In this document: positions 55,634 through 64,000 of the stretch, piece by piece | How the letters are laid out: each line of letters starts with the position of its first letter | Numbering within the stretch: the first letter of the stretch is position 1 | Assembly: GCF_004361815.1 (NCBI RefSeq) | Contig: NZ_SNWA01000001.1 | Location: 3,658,001-3,722,000 of the forward strand | Direction: 5' to 3' | DNA length: 64,000 nt | Source of the DNA: Paraburkholderia sp. BL10I2N1 | GTDB taxonomy: Bacteria > Pseudomonadota > Gammaproteobacteria > Burkholderiales > Burkholderiaceae | Notes under the pieces: generated by a model | What the model was told of the DNA's origin: nothing | Database searches by the model: none | The model's input: only the letters and a program-made list of their open reading frames with translations | Translations under genes and position numbers: made by a program

Positions 55634-56734
55634 ATGACTGCAAGCGCCCTACCCGCGCCACCCTCACACGCTCATCGCATTGTGCAACTCGATGGTCTTC
55701 GCGCCATCGCCGTGCTCGCCGTATTCGCCCAACACGCGCTCAGGGCGCCTTTCTGGATGGGCGTGGATCTTTTCTTCGTGCTCAGCGGCTTTCTGATTAC
55801 CGGCATCCTGCTCGAGCGCAAGGCGCGCGGCCAGTCGTATTTCGGTTATTTTTACTCGCGTCGCGCGCGGCGCATCCTGCCTCCGTACATTTTGCTGATG
55901 ATCTTGTCATCGCTGGTGTTCGGATTGGCCTGGGCGAAACACTGGCCGTGGTATGTACTCTTCGCCACCAATATCGGCGATGCGCTCGGACAGAGCGGGC
56001 ACGACAGTCTGAATGTGCTCTGGTCGCTTGCCGTCGAAGAGCAGTTCTATATTTTCTGGCCGTTCGTCGTGCTGCTGTTGCCGAAACGCGCGCTTGCGAT
56101 CGTGGCTGCTTCGCTGATCGTCATCGTGCCGGTCCTGCGTGCCGTCGCGACGCCGTGGTTCGACACGTTCTGGCCGATCTATTACCTGACACCGTTCCGC
56201 ATGGATCTGCTGTCCGCAGGCGCGTTGCTCGCGATTATCCAGAGGCGCAACCGCGACGCGTTCGAGGGATATGAGGTCGCGGCCGTACTGGCTTTTTTCG
56301 CCGCGCTGGCCGTGCTCGTGTGGCTCCATCTGCACTTTCCCCGTTTCCGGGCGGCCAACACGCCGCTGTCGAATGCCGGGCTGTACAGCGTGTCGCTCGT
56401 GCTGTGCACGTCCGCGCTCATCATCGCCCTGCAGTCGAAGGGTATCGTCAAACGCGTGCTGAGCAACCCGGTGCTCGTCTACGTGGGCACGATCAGCTAC
56501 GCGATCTATCTGATTCACCTGAGCGTGCTGTACACGATCTGGCCGCTGGGCCTGAACCGCTACCTGAGCGCCGCGCTGGCGCTTGTCATTACGCTCGCCT
56601 ATGCGAGCATCACGTGGTTCGCCTTCGAGCGCCGTCTGATCCATGGCCCGTCAAGGCAACGCGCCCATACGCAGGCGGCGCCCGACGCGAACCAGCCCGG
56701 CAGAACACAGGGCAGCACACAGGGCCGCGCATGA
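55634..56734 (+). CDS. Acyltransferase family membrane protein (OafA/YrhL type)
   Basis: 366-residue integral membrane acyltransferase. QLDGLRAIAVLAVFAQHAL near residues 18-36, GVDLFFVLSGFLITGILLERK near 42-62 and LWSLAVEEQFYIFWPFVVLLL near 130-150 are classic acyl_transf_3 motifs. It is the second polysaccharide acyltransferase of the locus and precedes the hydrolase and gmd genes with 4-bp overlaps, in the position of bceO. ATG 55634 has GGACGG close by. Confidence 0.92.
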   Translation: MTASALPAPPSHAHRIVQLDGLRAIAVLAVFAQHALRAPFWMGVDLFFVLSGFLITGILLERKARGQSYFGYFYSRRARRILPPYILLMILSSLVFGLAWAKHWPWYVLFATNIGDALGQSGHDSLNVLWSLAVEEQFYIFWPFVVLLLPKRALAIVAASLIVIVPVLRAVATPWFDTFWPIYYLTPFRMDLLSAGALLAIIQRRNRDAFEGYEVAAVLAFFAALAVLVWLHLHFPRFRAANTPLSNAGLYSVSLVLCTSALIIALQSKGIVKRVLSNPVLVYVGTISYAIYLIHLSVLYTIWPLGLNRYLSAALALVITLAYASITWFAFERRLIHGPSRQRAHTQAAPDANQPGRTQGSTQGRA

Positions 56735-57522
56735 ACCTCAGCTCAACTGCGCGCGCCACTGCGGGCGCCCTCTTCGTCGCGATGCTTGCCGTGACCGGCG
56801 CGGCGGCGAGCGGTGCATCGCGGCCTGAAGACGGCCCGCACGCAACCGGGCCGGTCGTGTTGATCGAAGCCTACGGAGATTCGACGACCCTCGGCATCTC
56901 ATGCAGCGGCGGTCATTGCGGGCCGCTCGCACAGAATGCCGTCAGCGACCTGCAGGACGCGCTGCAGGCCACGCACGGCGCAAGCGTGACGGTCACCAAC
57001 TTCGGCGTCGGCGGCACGATGGCGTACCAGTTGCGCGACGGCACCGAACGCGGTCGCGGCGAGCCGTGGAAAGCCCGTCTCGCGGCATCGCGCGCGCAGA
57101 TCGTGACGATCAACTACGGCATCAACGAAGTGATGCACAACCAGACGCCTGAACAGTTCTACGCGGCGGAAACCGAACTCGTCACGACCGCACGCGCGCT
57201 CGGCAAGCTGCCGGTTCTGGAGACATCGAACCCGATGCCCGACGGCCGGCTCAACGCGAAGCTCGCGATGATGGCCGCCATGACCCGCCGCGTCGCGGCG
57301 GAACAGCGCGTGCCGCTCGTCGACCAGTTCTCCTACATCTCGGCCCTGCCGGACTGGAAGACGATGATGTCGGACGGCGCGCATCCGAAGCCGGAGCTCT
57401 ATCGCCTGAAAGCAAACCAGGACTTCGACGTCATCGACCCGCTCGTGCGGCGCATGCTCGATGATCCGTCGAAGAAACACGCCAGTACCGAACCGGATCA
57501 CATATCAAAGGGGCAACCATGA
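56731..57522 (+). CDS. SGNH/GDSL hydrolase family protein, exported
   Basis: 263-residue SGNH hydrolase with a signal peptide (residues 1-27, ending AAASG). Block I is [10 protein letters not shown] with Ser near residue 51, block [12 protein letters not shown] with the oxyanion Gly, block III GINEV in place of GxND, and block V DGAHPK (Asp-x2-His). Such enzymes add or remove O-acyl groups from exported polysaccharides. Its start overlaps the acyltransferase stop and its stop overlaps the gmd start, so acylation and deacylation may be co-regulated. Confidence 0.85.
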   Translation: MNLSSTARATAGALFVAMLAVTGAAASGASRPEDGPHATGPVVLIEAYGDSTTLGISCSGGHCGPLAQNAVSDLQDALQATHGASVTVTNFGVGGTMAYQLRDGTERGRGEPWKARLAASRAQIVTINYGINEVMHNQTPEQFYAAETELVTTARALGKLPVLETSNPMPDGRLNAKLAMMAAMTRRVAAEQRVPLVDQFSYISALPDWKTMMSDGAHPKPELYRLKANQDFDVIDPLVRRMLDDPSKKHASTEPDHISKGQP

Positions 57523-58562
57523 GCACTCCACGCAAGGCCATCATCACGGGCATCTCCGGTCAGGACGGCGCCTATCTCACCAAACTGCTGCTCGGCAAGG
57601 GCTATCACGTCGTCGGTACTTACCGGCGCACGAGTTCGGTCAATTTCTGGCGCATGGAAGAACTCGGCGTGGCCGATCATCCGAACCTGAGGCTCGTCGA
57701 ACACGATCTGACCGACCTCGGTTCGACCGTCCGTCTGCTGCAGTCGGCACAGGCCGACGAAGTCTACAACCTCGCTGCGCAAAGCTTTGTCGGCGTGTCC
57801 TTCGATCAGCCCATCACCACCGCCGAAGTGACCGGCATCGGCGCGCTGAACCTGCTCGAGGGCATTCGCATCGTGAATCCACGCATGCGCTTCTACCAGG
57901 CATCCACCTCCGAAATGTTCGGCAAGGTGCAGGCCGTCCCGCAGTGCGAAGACACCCCGTTCTATCCGCGCAGCCCCTATGGCGTCGCCAAGCTGTTCGC
58001 TCACTGGTCGACGATCAACTATCGCGAGTCGTACGGCCTTTTCGCGAGCAGCGGCATCCTGTTCAATCACGAATCACCGCTGCGGGGTCGTGAATTCGTC
58101 ACGCGCAAAATCACCGACACCGTCGCGAAGATCCGTCTCGGCAAGCGTGACGTGCTCGAACTCGGCAACATGGACGCGAAGCGCGACTGGGGCTTCGCGC
58201 TCGAATACGTCGAAGGCATGTGGCGCATGCTCCAGGCCGACGAACCCGACACTTACGTGCTCGCCACCAACCGCACCGAGACGGTGCGCGAGTTCGTGCG
58301 AATGGCGTTCGCTGCGGCGGGCTACCAGCTCGAATGGTCCGGCAAGGCTGAAACGGAAACCGGCATCGACGTGGCAACCGGCAAGACCCTGGTGCGCGTG
58401 AACCCGAAGTACTATCGCCCGGCCGAAGTCGATCTGCTGATCGGTTGCGCGGACAAGGCGAAGAAAAAGCTGGGCTGGCAACCGGAAACGACGCTCGAAC
58501 AGCTCTGCCAGATGATGGTCGCAGCCGACCTGTCGCGTAACCAGCATCACGAAACATTCTGA
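57519..58562 (+). CDS. gmd: GDP-mannose 4,6-dehydratase
   Basis: 347-residue extended SDR converting GDP-D-mannose to GDP-4-keto-6-deoxymannose, precursor of GDP-rhamnose and GDP-fucose; matches bceN of the cepacian locus. The NADP motif [23 protein letters not shown] lies at residues 9-31 (read in parts), STSEMFGK at 127-134 and YGVAK (Tyr-x3-Lys) near 150. The start overlaps the hydrolase stop by 4 bp. A strong bidirectional hairpin follows. Confidence 0.95.
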   Translation: MSTPRKAIITGISGQDGAYLTKLLLGKGYHVVGTYRRTSSVNFWRMEELGVADHPNLRLVEHDLTDLGSTVRLLQSAQADEVYNLAAQSFVGVSFDQPITTAEVTGIGALNLLEGIRIVNPRMRFYQASTSEMFGKVQAVPQCEDTPFYPRSPYGVAKLFAHWSTINYRESYGLFASSGILFNHESPLRGREFVTRKITDTVAKIRLGKRDVLELGNMDAKRDWGFALEYVEGMWRMLQADEPDTYVLATNRTETVREFVRMAFAAAGYQLEWSGKAETETGIDVATGKTLVRVNPKYYRPAEVDLLIGCADKAKKKLGWQPETTLEQLCQMMVAADLSRNQHHETF

Positions 58563-58572
58563 GCCTGAAGGT

Positions 58573-58603
58573 GAAGAAGGCGCCTCATGCAGGCGCCTTC
58601 TTC
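58573..58603. terminator. Strong hairpin between convergent gmd and glycosyltransferase
   Basis: Perfect 13-bp arms GAAGAAGGCGCCT and AGGCGCCTTCTTC with a 5-nt loop. It lies 10 nt after gmd and about 60 nt after the stop of the leftward gene (58663), so it can end transcripts from both sides. Confidence 0.85.
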
Positions 58604-58662
58604 GTCCTTGTCGAGCCTGGGCGGCCCTGAACAAGCCACCCGGGCAGAACGCTTCAGCGGTT

Positions 58663-59829
58663 TCAGTGCACCCCGCCTGCCGCAATCGCTTCGTCGTACA
58701 CCGCCGCGACGCGCTTCGCGATCACCGCATTGTCGAAGTTCTCGCGCGCATACGCGCGGCACGCGTCAGCGTCCGGCAGCTTCAGCGAGCCATCGAGCGC
58801 CGCGGCGAGGCCATCGGCAATCGCAGCGGCGCCCGTCGCCGGCAACACCAGATCCTGCGACAACCCCGCCACCGCCTCCGGCAAACCGCCGACCGGCGTC
58901 ACCAGCACCGGTGTGCCCGACGCCAGCGATTCCACGGTGATGAGGCCGAACCCTTCCAGCGCCACCGTTGGCACGACGCTGATCGTCGCTGCGCGGTAAA
59001 GCGCCGCGAGATGCTGGTCCGGCACGAAGCCGAGCAGCTTCACGTTGTCCTCGAGGCCCGCTTCCGCGATACGCGCCTGCAGCTCGCCTTCGAGCCGGCC
59101 TTTGCCAGCGATCAGCAGCAACACATCCGGCTGATGGCGCTTGAGCAGCTTCACCGCATCGACGAGGTCCTCCAGACCCATGCGCCGTACGAGCCGCCGC
59201 ACCGCCAGCACGATCGGCCGTCCGAGCGGCAACTGGAGCTTGAACCGCGCTTCGGTCTGCGAGATCGGCAGGTTGAACTGCTCGACGTTCACGCAACCCG
59301 GCACGACGCGGATGCGTTCGGGCGGAATGCCGTAGCGCGACGTGAGAATTTGCCCGAAGGCATCCGACAGCACGATCAGCCGCGACGAGCGCGCATACAC
59401 CGCCTGCTCCAGGTAGCGCTTCGCGCGCTGCCCGAGCGAGTCGGCGCCTTCGACGTGACTCTCGTCAGCCCATGGACCCTGGAAGTGCGAGACCTGCGGA
59501 ATGCCGCGCGTGACGTCCAGACCCGGAAACGTATACAGCGCGAAATGCGAGGAGATCACGTCCGGGCGCTCTGCATCGATCGCGCGGCGCAGTGCGCGGC
59601 GCGCGGCCATCAGCCGCAAAGGCAGCGATTGCGCAGCGGAACCGAAGCCATGGATCGCGCCATCCGTATCTTGCGCCACGCGCGGCGAGCCCGCCACGAC
59701 ACCACGCACCGACACGCCCGCACCCGGCAGCGCACCCACGAGCGAGTAGTACATCCGGTCGAGGCCACCCGCGCGCTCGGGGAACCAGTGCATCCCGATC
59801 TGCAGCGATTTGATTGAAGAAGTTTTCAT
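58663..59829 (-). CDS. Glycosyltransferase, GT4 family
   Basis: 388-residue GT-B enzyme. GMHWFPERAGGLDRMYYSLV opens the acceptor domain (residues 12-31) and the donor domain has VPTVALEGFGLITVESLASGTPVLV with the ExFGxxxxE pattern. Last gene of the leftward four-gene block; corresponds by order to bceK of the cepacian cluster. The ATG at 59829 has GAGGC 7 nt upstream. It is separated from the preceding gene by 51 nt with a TGACGC-G-GCGTCA palindrome. Confidence 0.9.
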   Translation of the reverse strand: MKTSSIKSLQIGMHWFPERAGGLDRMYYSLVGALPGAGVSVRGVVAGSPRVAQDTDGAIHGFGSAAQSLPLRLMAARRALRRAIDAERPDVISSHFALYTFPGLDVTRGIPQVSHFQGPWADESHVEGADSLGQRAKRYLEQAVYARSSRLIVLSDAFGQILTSRYGIPPERIRVVPGCVNVEQFNLPISQTEARFKLQLPLGRPIVLAVRRLVRRMGLEDLVDAVKLLKRHQPDVLLLIAGKGRLEGELQARIAEAGLEDNVKLLGFVPDQHLAALYRAATISVVPTVALEGFGLITVESLASGTPVLVTPVGGLPEAVAGLSQDLVLPATGAAAIADGLAAALDGSLKLPDADACRAYARENFDNAVIAKRVAAVYDEAIAAGGVH

Positions 59830-59851
59830 GGCTATGCCTCTAGTGTTCGCC

Positions 59852-59864
59852 TGACGCGGCGTCA
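59852..59864. promoter_or_regulatory. Palindrome TGACGC-G-GCGTCA
   Basis: Perfect 6+1+6 palindrome 23 nt before the glycosyltransferase at 59829. The same motif with a different centre recurs at 63850-63862, upstream of the first gene of this leftward block. Confidence 0.45.
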
Positions 59865-59880
59865 AACATGTCAAAGGAAT

Positions 59881-61098
59881 TCATTCGGCCGCCTTGCTGC
59901 CAGTCAGCGCATTCGCGGCGAGCGACTTCGCCTCTGCTGCGCTCCCGGCGCGATGATGGTCTTCACGACGGCCCGCCAGCTGGCGGTACAGCGCGATGTA
60001 CTGACCGGCCATTCGCGCCCAGCCGAAGCCCGTCGCGAGTTCGTTCGCAGCGATGCCCATCGCGCGGCGCGCGTCGTCAGAGCCGGCGAGCCGGGCCACG
60101 GCATTGGCCAGCGCCTTTGGATCGTCCGGATCGTCGAGCACAATGCCGCATTCGGGGGTGATGATCTCCGCGCCGCCGGCGGTGCGGGCGGTCACGACCG
60201 GCAGACCGGCCGCCATCGCCTCGAGCAGCGACAGGCTCATCGCCTCGTAGCGCGACGGAAACACAAAGGCGTCGACCGAGTGCATCAGTACCGGCATCTC
60301 CTTCACCAGCCCGAGAAAATGCACGCGATCGGCGATGCCGAGCGCGCGTGCCTGTTCCGGATAGGGACTCCCCGGCAGATAACCGGCGACAGCGATATGC
60401 ACGTGCTCCGGCAGATACCGCAGCGCTTCGAGCACGGTGCCGAGGTTCTTGCGCGGCGTACGCAGATCGCCGACGAAGAGCAGCAGGAACGCGTCGGCCG
60501 GCAGGTTGAACTTCGCGCGATCGCCGTGCGCGGCGGCGAAGCCTCGCGTGTCGACGCCGTTATAGATCACGTCGACCCGGTTGCGAGGCGTGAGGCCGAT
60601 CGCGCGGATCTCGTCGGCGACCTTCTGCGACACCGCCGTGATCACCCGCGAGCGCCGGTACGCCCAGCGCTCGAGTATCGCGTTGAGGCCCGTGTAGACG
60701 TACTGATACGCGGACCACACACCCTTGCCGAGACCGAACGGGTAGTACTTGCTGCCGAACCAGCCGCTATGCACGAAGTGCGCCGTGTTCACGTCCGCCG
60801 GCACCCAGGAAATGAAGCCGTTCACATGCAGTACGTCATATTCGTCGCGGTGCCTGCGCAACCACCACGCGCTCTTCAGCGCGAACACCTGTTGACGCAG
60901 CAGGTTCGATGGCCACCATCTGCCGATCTTCACGGGGATCCAGCGCACGCCCGGCTCTTCGAGGAGTTCAGGCGCAACGTGCGACGCGACGAGCGTCACC
61001 GCAATGTGTGCGTCAAGGGCCGCGCGGGCAATCTCGTGGTTGACGCGCCCCTGGCCGTCGTTATGGCGCACGACGTGCGTGACGATGGCGACTCTCAA
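59881..61098 (-). CDS. Glycosyltransferase, GT4 family
   Basis: 405-residue GT-B enzyme starting with TTG at 61098, which directly follows the stop of the polymerase gene and has GGAGG 8 nt upstream. RVAIVTHVVRHNDGQGRVNHEI opens the protein and the donor site contains DAFVFPSRYEAMSLSLLEAMAAGLP. Corresponds by order to bceJ. The sugar donor is not deducible. Confidence 0.92.
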   Translation of the reverse strand: MRVAIVTHVVRHNDGQGRVNHEIARAALDAHIAVTLVASHVAPELLEEPGVRWIPVKIGRWWPSNLLRQQVFALKSAWWLRRHRDEYDVLHVNGFISWVPADVNTAHFVHSGWFGSKYYPFGLGKGVWSAYQYVYTGLNAILERWAYRRSRVITAVSQKVADEIRAIGLTPRNRVDVIYNGVDTRGFAAAHGDRAKFNLPADAFLLLFVGDLRTPRKNLGTVLEALRYLPEHVHIAVAGYLPGSPYPEQARALGIADRVHFLGLVKEMPVLMHSVDAFVFPSRYEAMSLSLLEAMAAGLPVVTARTAGGAEIITPECGIVLDDPDDPKALANAVARLAGSDDARRAMGIAANELATGFGWARMAGQYIALYRQLAGRREDHHRAGSAAEAKSLAANALTGSKAAE

Positions 61099-62556
61099 TC
61101 AGGTGCCTCCTTGAAGAATGAGATTGCGTCTGCGGTTCAGTTTTTGCCAGTGCGCCGCAGACAGGATCGAGAAGATGCTCATGAACAGCAGCAGGCCGCC
61201 GGTGCCCACAAGCGAATTGGTGAAGACCAGCATCGCGAAGACCGCGAGACTGAGGCTCAGGCACGCGCCGGCATATTTGTCATCCTGCACCGCGAACGAA
61301 GCCAGCACGGCGCGCATCAGGAGCCACAGGATGCCGGACATGTAGAGCAGCGTGCCGGGCCAGCCGAGCACGAACGGAATGTTCATCACGCCGCTGTCGA
61401 AGTTGCCGTATTTGCCCAGATTGCCGCCCTCGCTCGAAAGCTTGGTCGATGTGCCGGTTGCGCCGAGCCCTTCTCCCTGCACGTCGGTAAAGGCGGTCTT
61501 GGCGAATGTCGCGTAAAACTCGTTACGCGCGGCGTAGCTCTGATCGTCATTGAGGTTCACGAGGGTCTGCAGGCGCTGCTGCATGCGGTCGGCCACCGGC
61601 CCGACTGCTAGCAGCGGCACACACAACCCGCCCAGCAGCACCGCGGTCGCGAGGATCCGCACCCGTACGCGATTGCTCGACTTGACCAGCTGGATCGCGA
61701 GCGCGATCACCCAGCCGCCCCAGGTCGAGCGCACGAGGCTCAGCGCAAAGGCGAGAAAGCCGAGCGCGCCGGCTATCCAGCGCACCCGGTGCTGAGCGGC
61801 CATCACGAAGACCATTGCGCCCATCATCGCAAAGGCGAACGGACCGGACGAATTCATCGTGCTGAACACACGCACGCCATAGGGCACAGGGTCGCCCTGC
61901 GAGGCCATCTGCGAGCTGATCATCCACATCGAATCCCATGCGGGCATGATGAAGAACTGCACGAGGCCGTAGGCGCCCATGACGAGCATGCCCCAGATGA
62001 ACGTACTGACGATCACGTCGCGATACTCGGGGTATTGCCGTGTGTTCGCCATGATGTGAAAGCCGATCAGGATCGGATAGACCCAGTTCGCGAGGTCGTA
62101 CACTGCGGCAAGCGGGCCGGCTGAAACCACGCCGATCAGGAGGCCATACGCGAGCCCGGCGAGGATCAGCAGCACCGGCAAGCCACGCCGCTGCGCGAGC
62201 ACCGGGTAGTAGCGCAGCAGCGACAGTCCGCTGATCATCGTCACGGCGAGCGGCGCCACCTGAATGAGGCTCGTCGGCGTGTAACCGCCCTTCGACCAGT
62301 CGGCGAGACGCCGCACTTCCGGGCTCAGAAACCACAGCCACCACATGAAGCCGACGTAGCGCGCGGGGCTCTTGAAGTAGAGCCACAGGCCGGTCAGTAT
62401 CGCGAGCAGCGGGAACGCGAGTGTCAGCACCGCGCCCTGGTGCGCGCCGATCAGCGCGGCCGTGACAAGCCACAGCAGTGCCTGCGGAAGCCATGCCTGC
62501 CGGTCGCTGCCGAACAAACGCGTTGACCCGCCCGCCTCGATACGCGCAACTGCCAT
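61099..62556 (-). CDS. bceI: O-antigen ligase / polysaccharide polymerase-like membrane protein
   Basis: 485-residue integral membrane protein with about ten hydrophobic segments and a large periplasmic loop near residues 330-380, the Wzy_C/O-antigen polymerase layout. The RSTWGGWVIALAIQL segment near residue 265 is typical of this superfamily. It lies between two glycosyltransferases, as bceI does, and is expected to polymerise repeat units in the periplasm. Upstream gene ends 3 nt before the ATG at 62556. Confidence 0.85.
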   Translation of the reverse strand: MAVARIEAGGSTRLFGSDRQAWLPQALLWLVTAALIGAHQGAVLTLAFPLLAILTGLWLYFKSPARYVGFMWWLWFLSPEVRRLADWSKGGYTPTSLIQVAPLAVTMISGLSLLRYYPVLAQRRGLPVLLILAGLAYGLLIGVVSAGPLAAVYDLANWVYPILIGFHIMANTRQYPEYRDVIVSTFIWGMLVMGAYGLVQFFIMPAWDSMWMISSQMASQGDPVPYGVRVFSTMNSSGPFAFAMMGAMVFVMAAQHRVRWIAGALGFLAFALSLVRSTWGGWVIALAIQLVKSSNRVRVRILATAVLLGGLCVPLLAVGPVADRMQQRLQTLVNLNDDQSYAARNEFYATFAKTAFTDVQGEGLGATGTSTKLSSEGGNLGKYGNFDSGVMNIPFVLGWPGTLLYMSGILWLLMRAVLASFAVQDDKYAGACLSLSLAVFAMLVFTNSLVGTGGLLLFMSIFSILSAAHWQKLNRRRNLILQGGT

Positions 62557-62559
62557 AGA

Positions 62560-63750
62560 TCAAAGCCCCCTGCCAGCCTGACGCTGCGGCTGCGCGGCCT
62601 GGCCGCTGCTTTTGCCAGCGCCGCTGGCGCCGCCGGCACGCCGGCGCGCTTCGTCGACCGAACGGCCGCGCGGCGACGCGCGGCGCTGCAGCAGGTCCTG
62701 TGTGATGCGCACGTGCTGCCGCGCGAATTCCTGCGTCGTCAGATCGCGTGACACGAGCTGGCGCGCGGCCGCCTGAGCCAGGCGAAGGGCGTCTTGCGGC
62801 GCGGCCACGAGGCCCTCGGCAGCATCTCGCAACGCCGCCGGATCGAACGGCGGCACATAGGCCGCCTGGCTGGCCGTGAAATAGTCCTGCAAGGCGCCGA
62901 CGTCCGTGACGATCATCGGCTTGCCGACAGCGGCCGCTTCGAGCATGACCGTGATGCCCGATGCGTGTGTATTCGGGCGCAGCGGCACGACGATGACGTC
63001 GGCCCAGTCGTATAGTTCGCGCTGTTTCTTGAGGCCCGCCGCCGGCGCGATGTCGACGTTCGACGCCCGCAGCGAAGCAGGAATGCGCCGCCGTGTCGCC
63101 AGCCGCACGGTGTAACGCGCATCGTTGCCGAATGCGTTGATGAGGGTTTCCCAGTCGCGGTCGCGATCGTTGCCGATAGCGGCGATGCGCAACGGCGTGT
63201 GCGGCTCCCATTGCGTGGGCACCTGCACCGGGAAGTCGCGCGTGTTCAGGCCGTAGAAGACGTGCACTGCATCGCGGTCGAGGTACGTGCGGCACAGCGC
63301 GGCGTTCTCCGAAGCGAGCGTGGTCAGTACATCGGCGCGCGCGATCAGCTTGCGATAGGCCCAGCGCCGCAGCGCGCCGTATTCCGGCCACTTGTCGAGC
63401 AGCCACACGCTTTGCGCGAGCAGCGCAGGCGACGCCTTCCGGCCTTTGAGCAGCAGCAGGAGCGCCACCGACAGATACTCATGCTCAGTATGCGTCCAGA
63501 TCACATCAGAGCGCAGGATCTCATCACGGTTGCGCAGCGTATGAATGAAATCGAAGCCGAGCACGGCCTTCAGCCCGCGCCGCAACAGCCGCATCGGCGC
63601 ACGCTCGCGAGCATCCTGCGAATAGGTCAGCGCGAAGGCATCCGATTCAGCGTGGTGATAGCCATACAGGCAGCCGATGTCGTCGCCCTTGCGATAGAAA
63701 CGCGGATCGGCGCCGTAAAACAGATGGACGTGGACTCTGGTCACACTCAT
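62560..63750 (-). CDS. Glycosyltransferase family protein
   Basis: 396-residue GT-B protein starting MSVTRVHVHLFYGADPRFYRKGD. The donor region VIVVPLRPNTHASGITVMLEAAAVGKPMIVTD is typical of GT4-like enzymes. The C-terminal 40 residues are Arg/Gly/Ala-rich (RRRAGGASGAGKSSGQAAQPQ) and probably disordered. First visible gene of the leftward block; corresponds by order to bceH. The upstream part of the cluster lies beyond the window. Confidence 0.88.
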   Translation of the reverse strand: MSVTRVHVHLFYGADPRFYRKGDDIGCLYGYHHAESDAFALTYSQDARERAPMRLLRRGLKAVLGFDFIHTLRNRDEILRSDVIWTHTEHEYLSVALLLLLKGRKASPALLAQSVWLLDKWPEYGALRRWAYRKLIARADVLTTLASENAALCRTYLDRDAVHVFYGLNTRDFPVQVPTQWEPHTPLRIAAIGNDRDRDWETLINAFGNDARYTVRLATRRRIPASLRASNVDIAPAAGLKKQRELYDWADVIVVPLRPNTHASGITVMLEAAAVGKPMIVTDVGALQDYFTASQAAYVPPFDPAALRDAAEGLVAAPQDALRLAQAAARQLVSRDLTTQEFARQHVRITQDLLQRRASPRGRSVDEARRRAGGASGAGKSSGQAAQPQRQAGRGL

Positions 63751-63849
63751 GCAGGACTCCGGACAACCGGTTGAGGAAAGCATCGGCAAAGACACTCCGA
63801 TGCCCGATGATGCCGCCTGGGCTTATCGCTTCGCGCTGCGTGTGCCTCC

Positions 63850-63862
63850 TGACGCAGCGTCA
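63850..63862. promoter_or_regulatory. Palindrome TGACGC-A-GCGTCA
   Basis: Perfect palindrome, extended to 7-bp arms (63849-63863), about 100 nt before the first glycosyltransferase. Same core as 59852-59864. Confidence 0.45.
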
Positions 63863-63877
63863 GCGCGTCTCGCGCGC

Positions 63878-63913
63878 CGCGCCAGCCCGTGTCACCGCGC
63901 CAGCCCGTCTCAC
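63878..63913 (+). repeat. 18-bp tandem direct repeat
   Basis: CGCGCCAGCCCGTGTCAC is followed directly by a copy with one mismatch. It lies in the GC-rich stretch upstream of the glycosyltransferase block and reaches close to the window end. Confidence 0.55.
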
Positions 63914-64000
63914 CGCGCGGCGCGCCGCGCTTCGTGCGCGCCCGTGCGTACCGCGCGCCAGCGCGACAGCGTCGTGCTGCTGTGTCTTGACGCCAGCGCC

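Noticed and set aside
1..64000. CRISPR arrays, tRNA or rRNA genes, toxin-antitoxin or classical defence systems
   Set aside because: No regularly spaced repeats, RNA gene signatures or recognisable defence proteins were seen on either strand.

Overview
The window reads as a high-GC betaproteobacterial replicon, most likely Burkholderiales of the Paraburkholderia/Caballeronia/Burkholderia group. The reasons are GC-rich codon use, the catR-catBAC layout, and an exopolysaccharide locus whose gene order matches the cepacian (bce) clusters as I remember them. No tRNA, rRNA or CRISPR array was seen.

Region A (1-31.9 kb) is an aromatic/alicyclic catabolic region that looks acquired. A leftward CoA/beta-oxidation-type operon (enoyl-reductase-like protein, SCP2-type thiolase, enoyl-CoA hydratase, acyl-CoA dehydrogenase, acyl-CoA ligase) runs from 5600 off the left edge, followed by an AraC regulator. 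A TetR regulator then diverges from a long rightward operon (7751-19629): meta-cleavage hydrolase, two-subunit LigAB/CarB-like extradiol dioxygenase, Rieske ferredoxin, ring-hydroxylating dioxygenase alpha and beta, cis-dihydrodiol dehydrogenase, nitronate-monooxygenase-like flavoenzyme, dienoate hydratase (frameshifted), feruloyl-CoA-synthetase-like ligase, acetaldehyde dehydrogenase, hydroxy-oxovalerate aldolase and the dioxygenase reductase. A sigma70-like promoter followed by a perfect 24-bp palindrome lies in front of it. A chemoreceptor, etfBA, an MDR reductase, sucCD and an MBL-fold hydrolase follow. The logic is a complete route from an arene to pyruvate and acetyl-CoA plus an acid that is activated with CoA. 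The substrate cannot be read from the sequence. 28.2-31.9 kb is mostly non-coding and degenerate, with an integrase remnant and repeats.

Region B (31.9-45.8 kb) is a mixed region: wrbA, an SDR, a degenerate patch with small accessory genes and an alcohol-dehydrogenase relic, the catechol ortho-cleavage genes catBAC with divergent catR, membrane and NTF2-like proteins, an epimerase-DoxX pair divergent from a TetR gene with two inverted-repeat operators, a GAF-PAS-GGDEF-EAL protein and a phosphoribosyltransferase.

Region C (45.8-64 kb) is an exopolysaccharide locus: galU (frameshifted), two acyltransferases, a two-domain GT4 protein, a flippase, a secreted beta-propeller protein, an SGNH hydrolase, GDP-mannose 4,6-dehydratase, and a leftward block of three glycosyltransferases plus a polymerase. 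It looks like the bce-I and bce-II cepacian gene sets placed side by side.

Two genes (dienoate hydratase and galU) are broken in the same way, by one extra base in a 7-nt A/T run. This is either a sequencing artefact or slippage-prone homopolymers, and it decides whether two pathways work.
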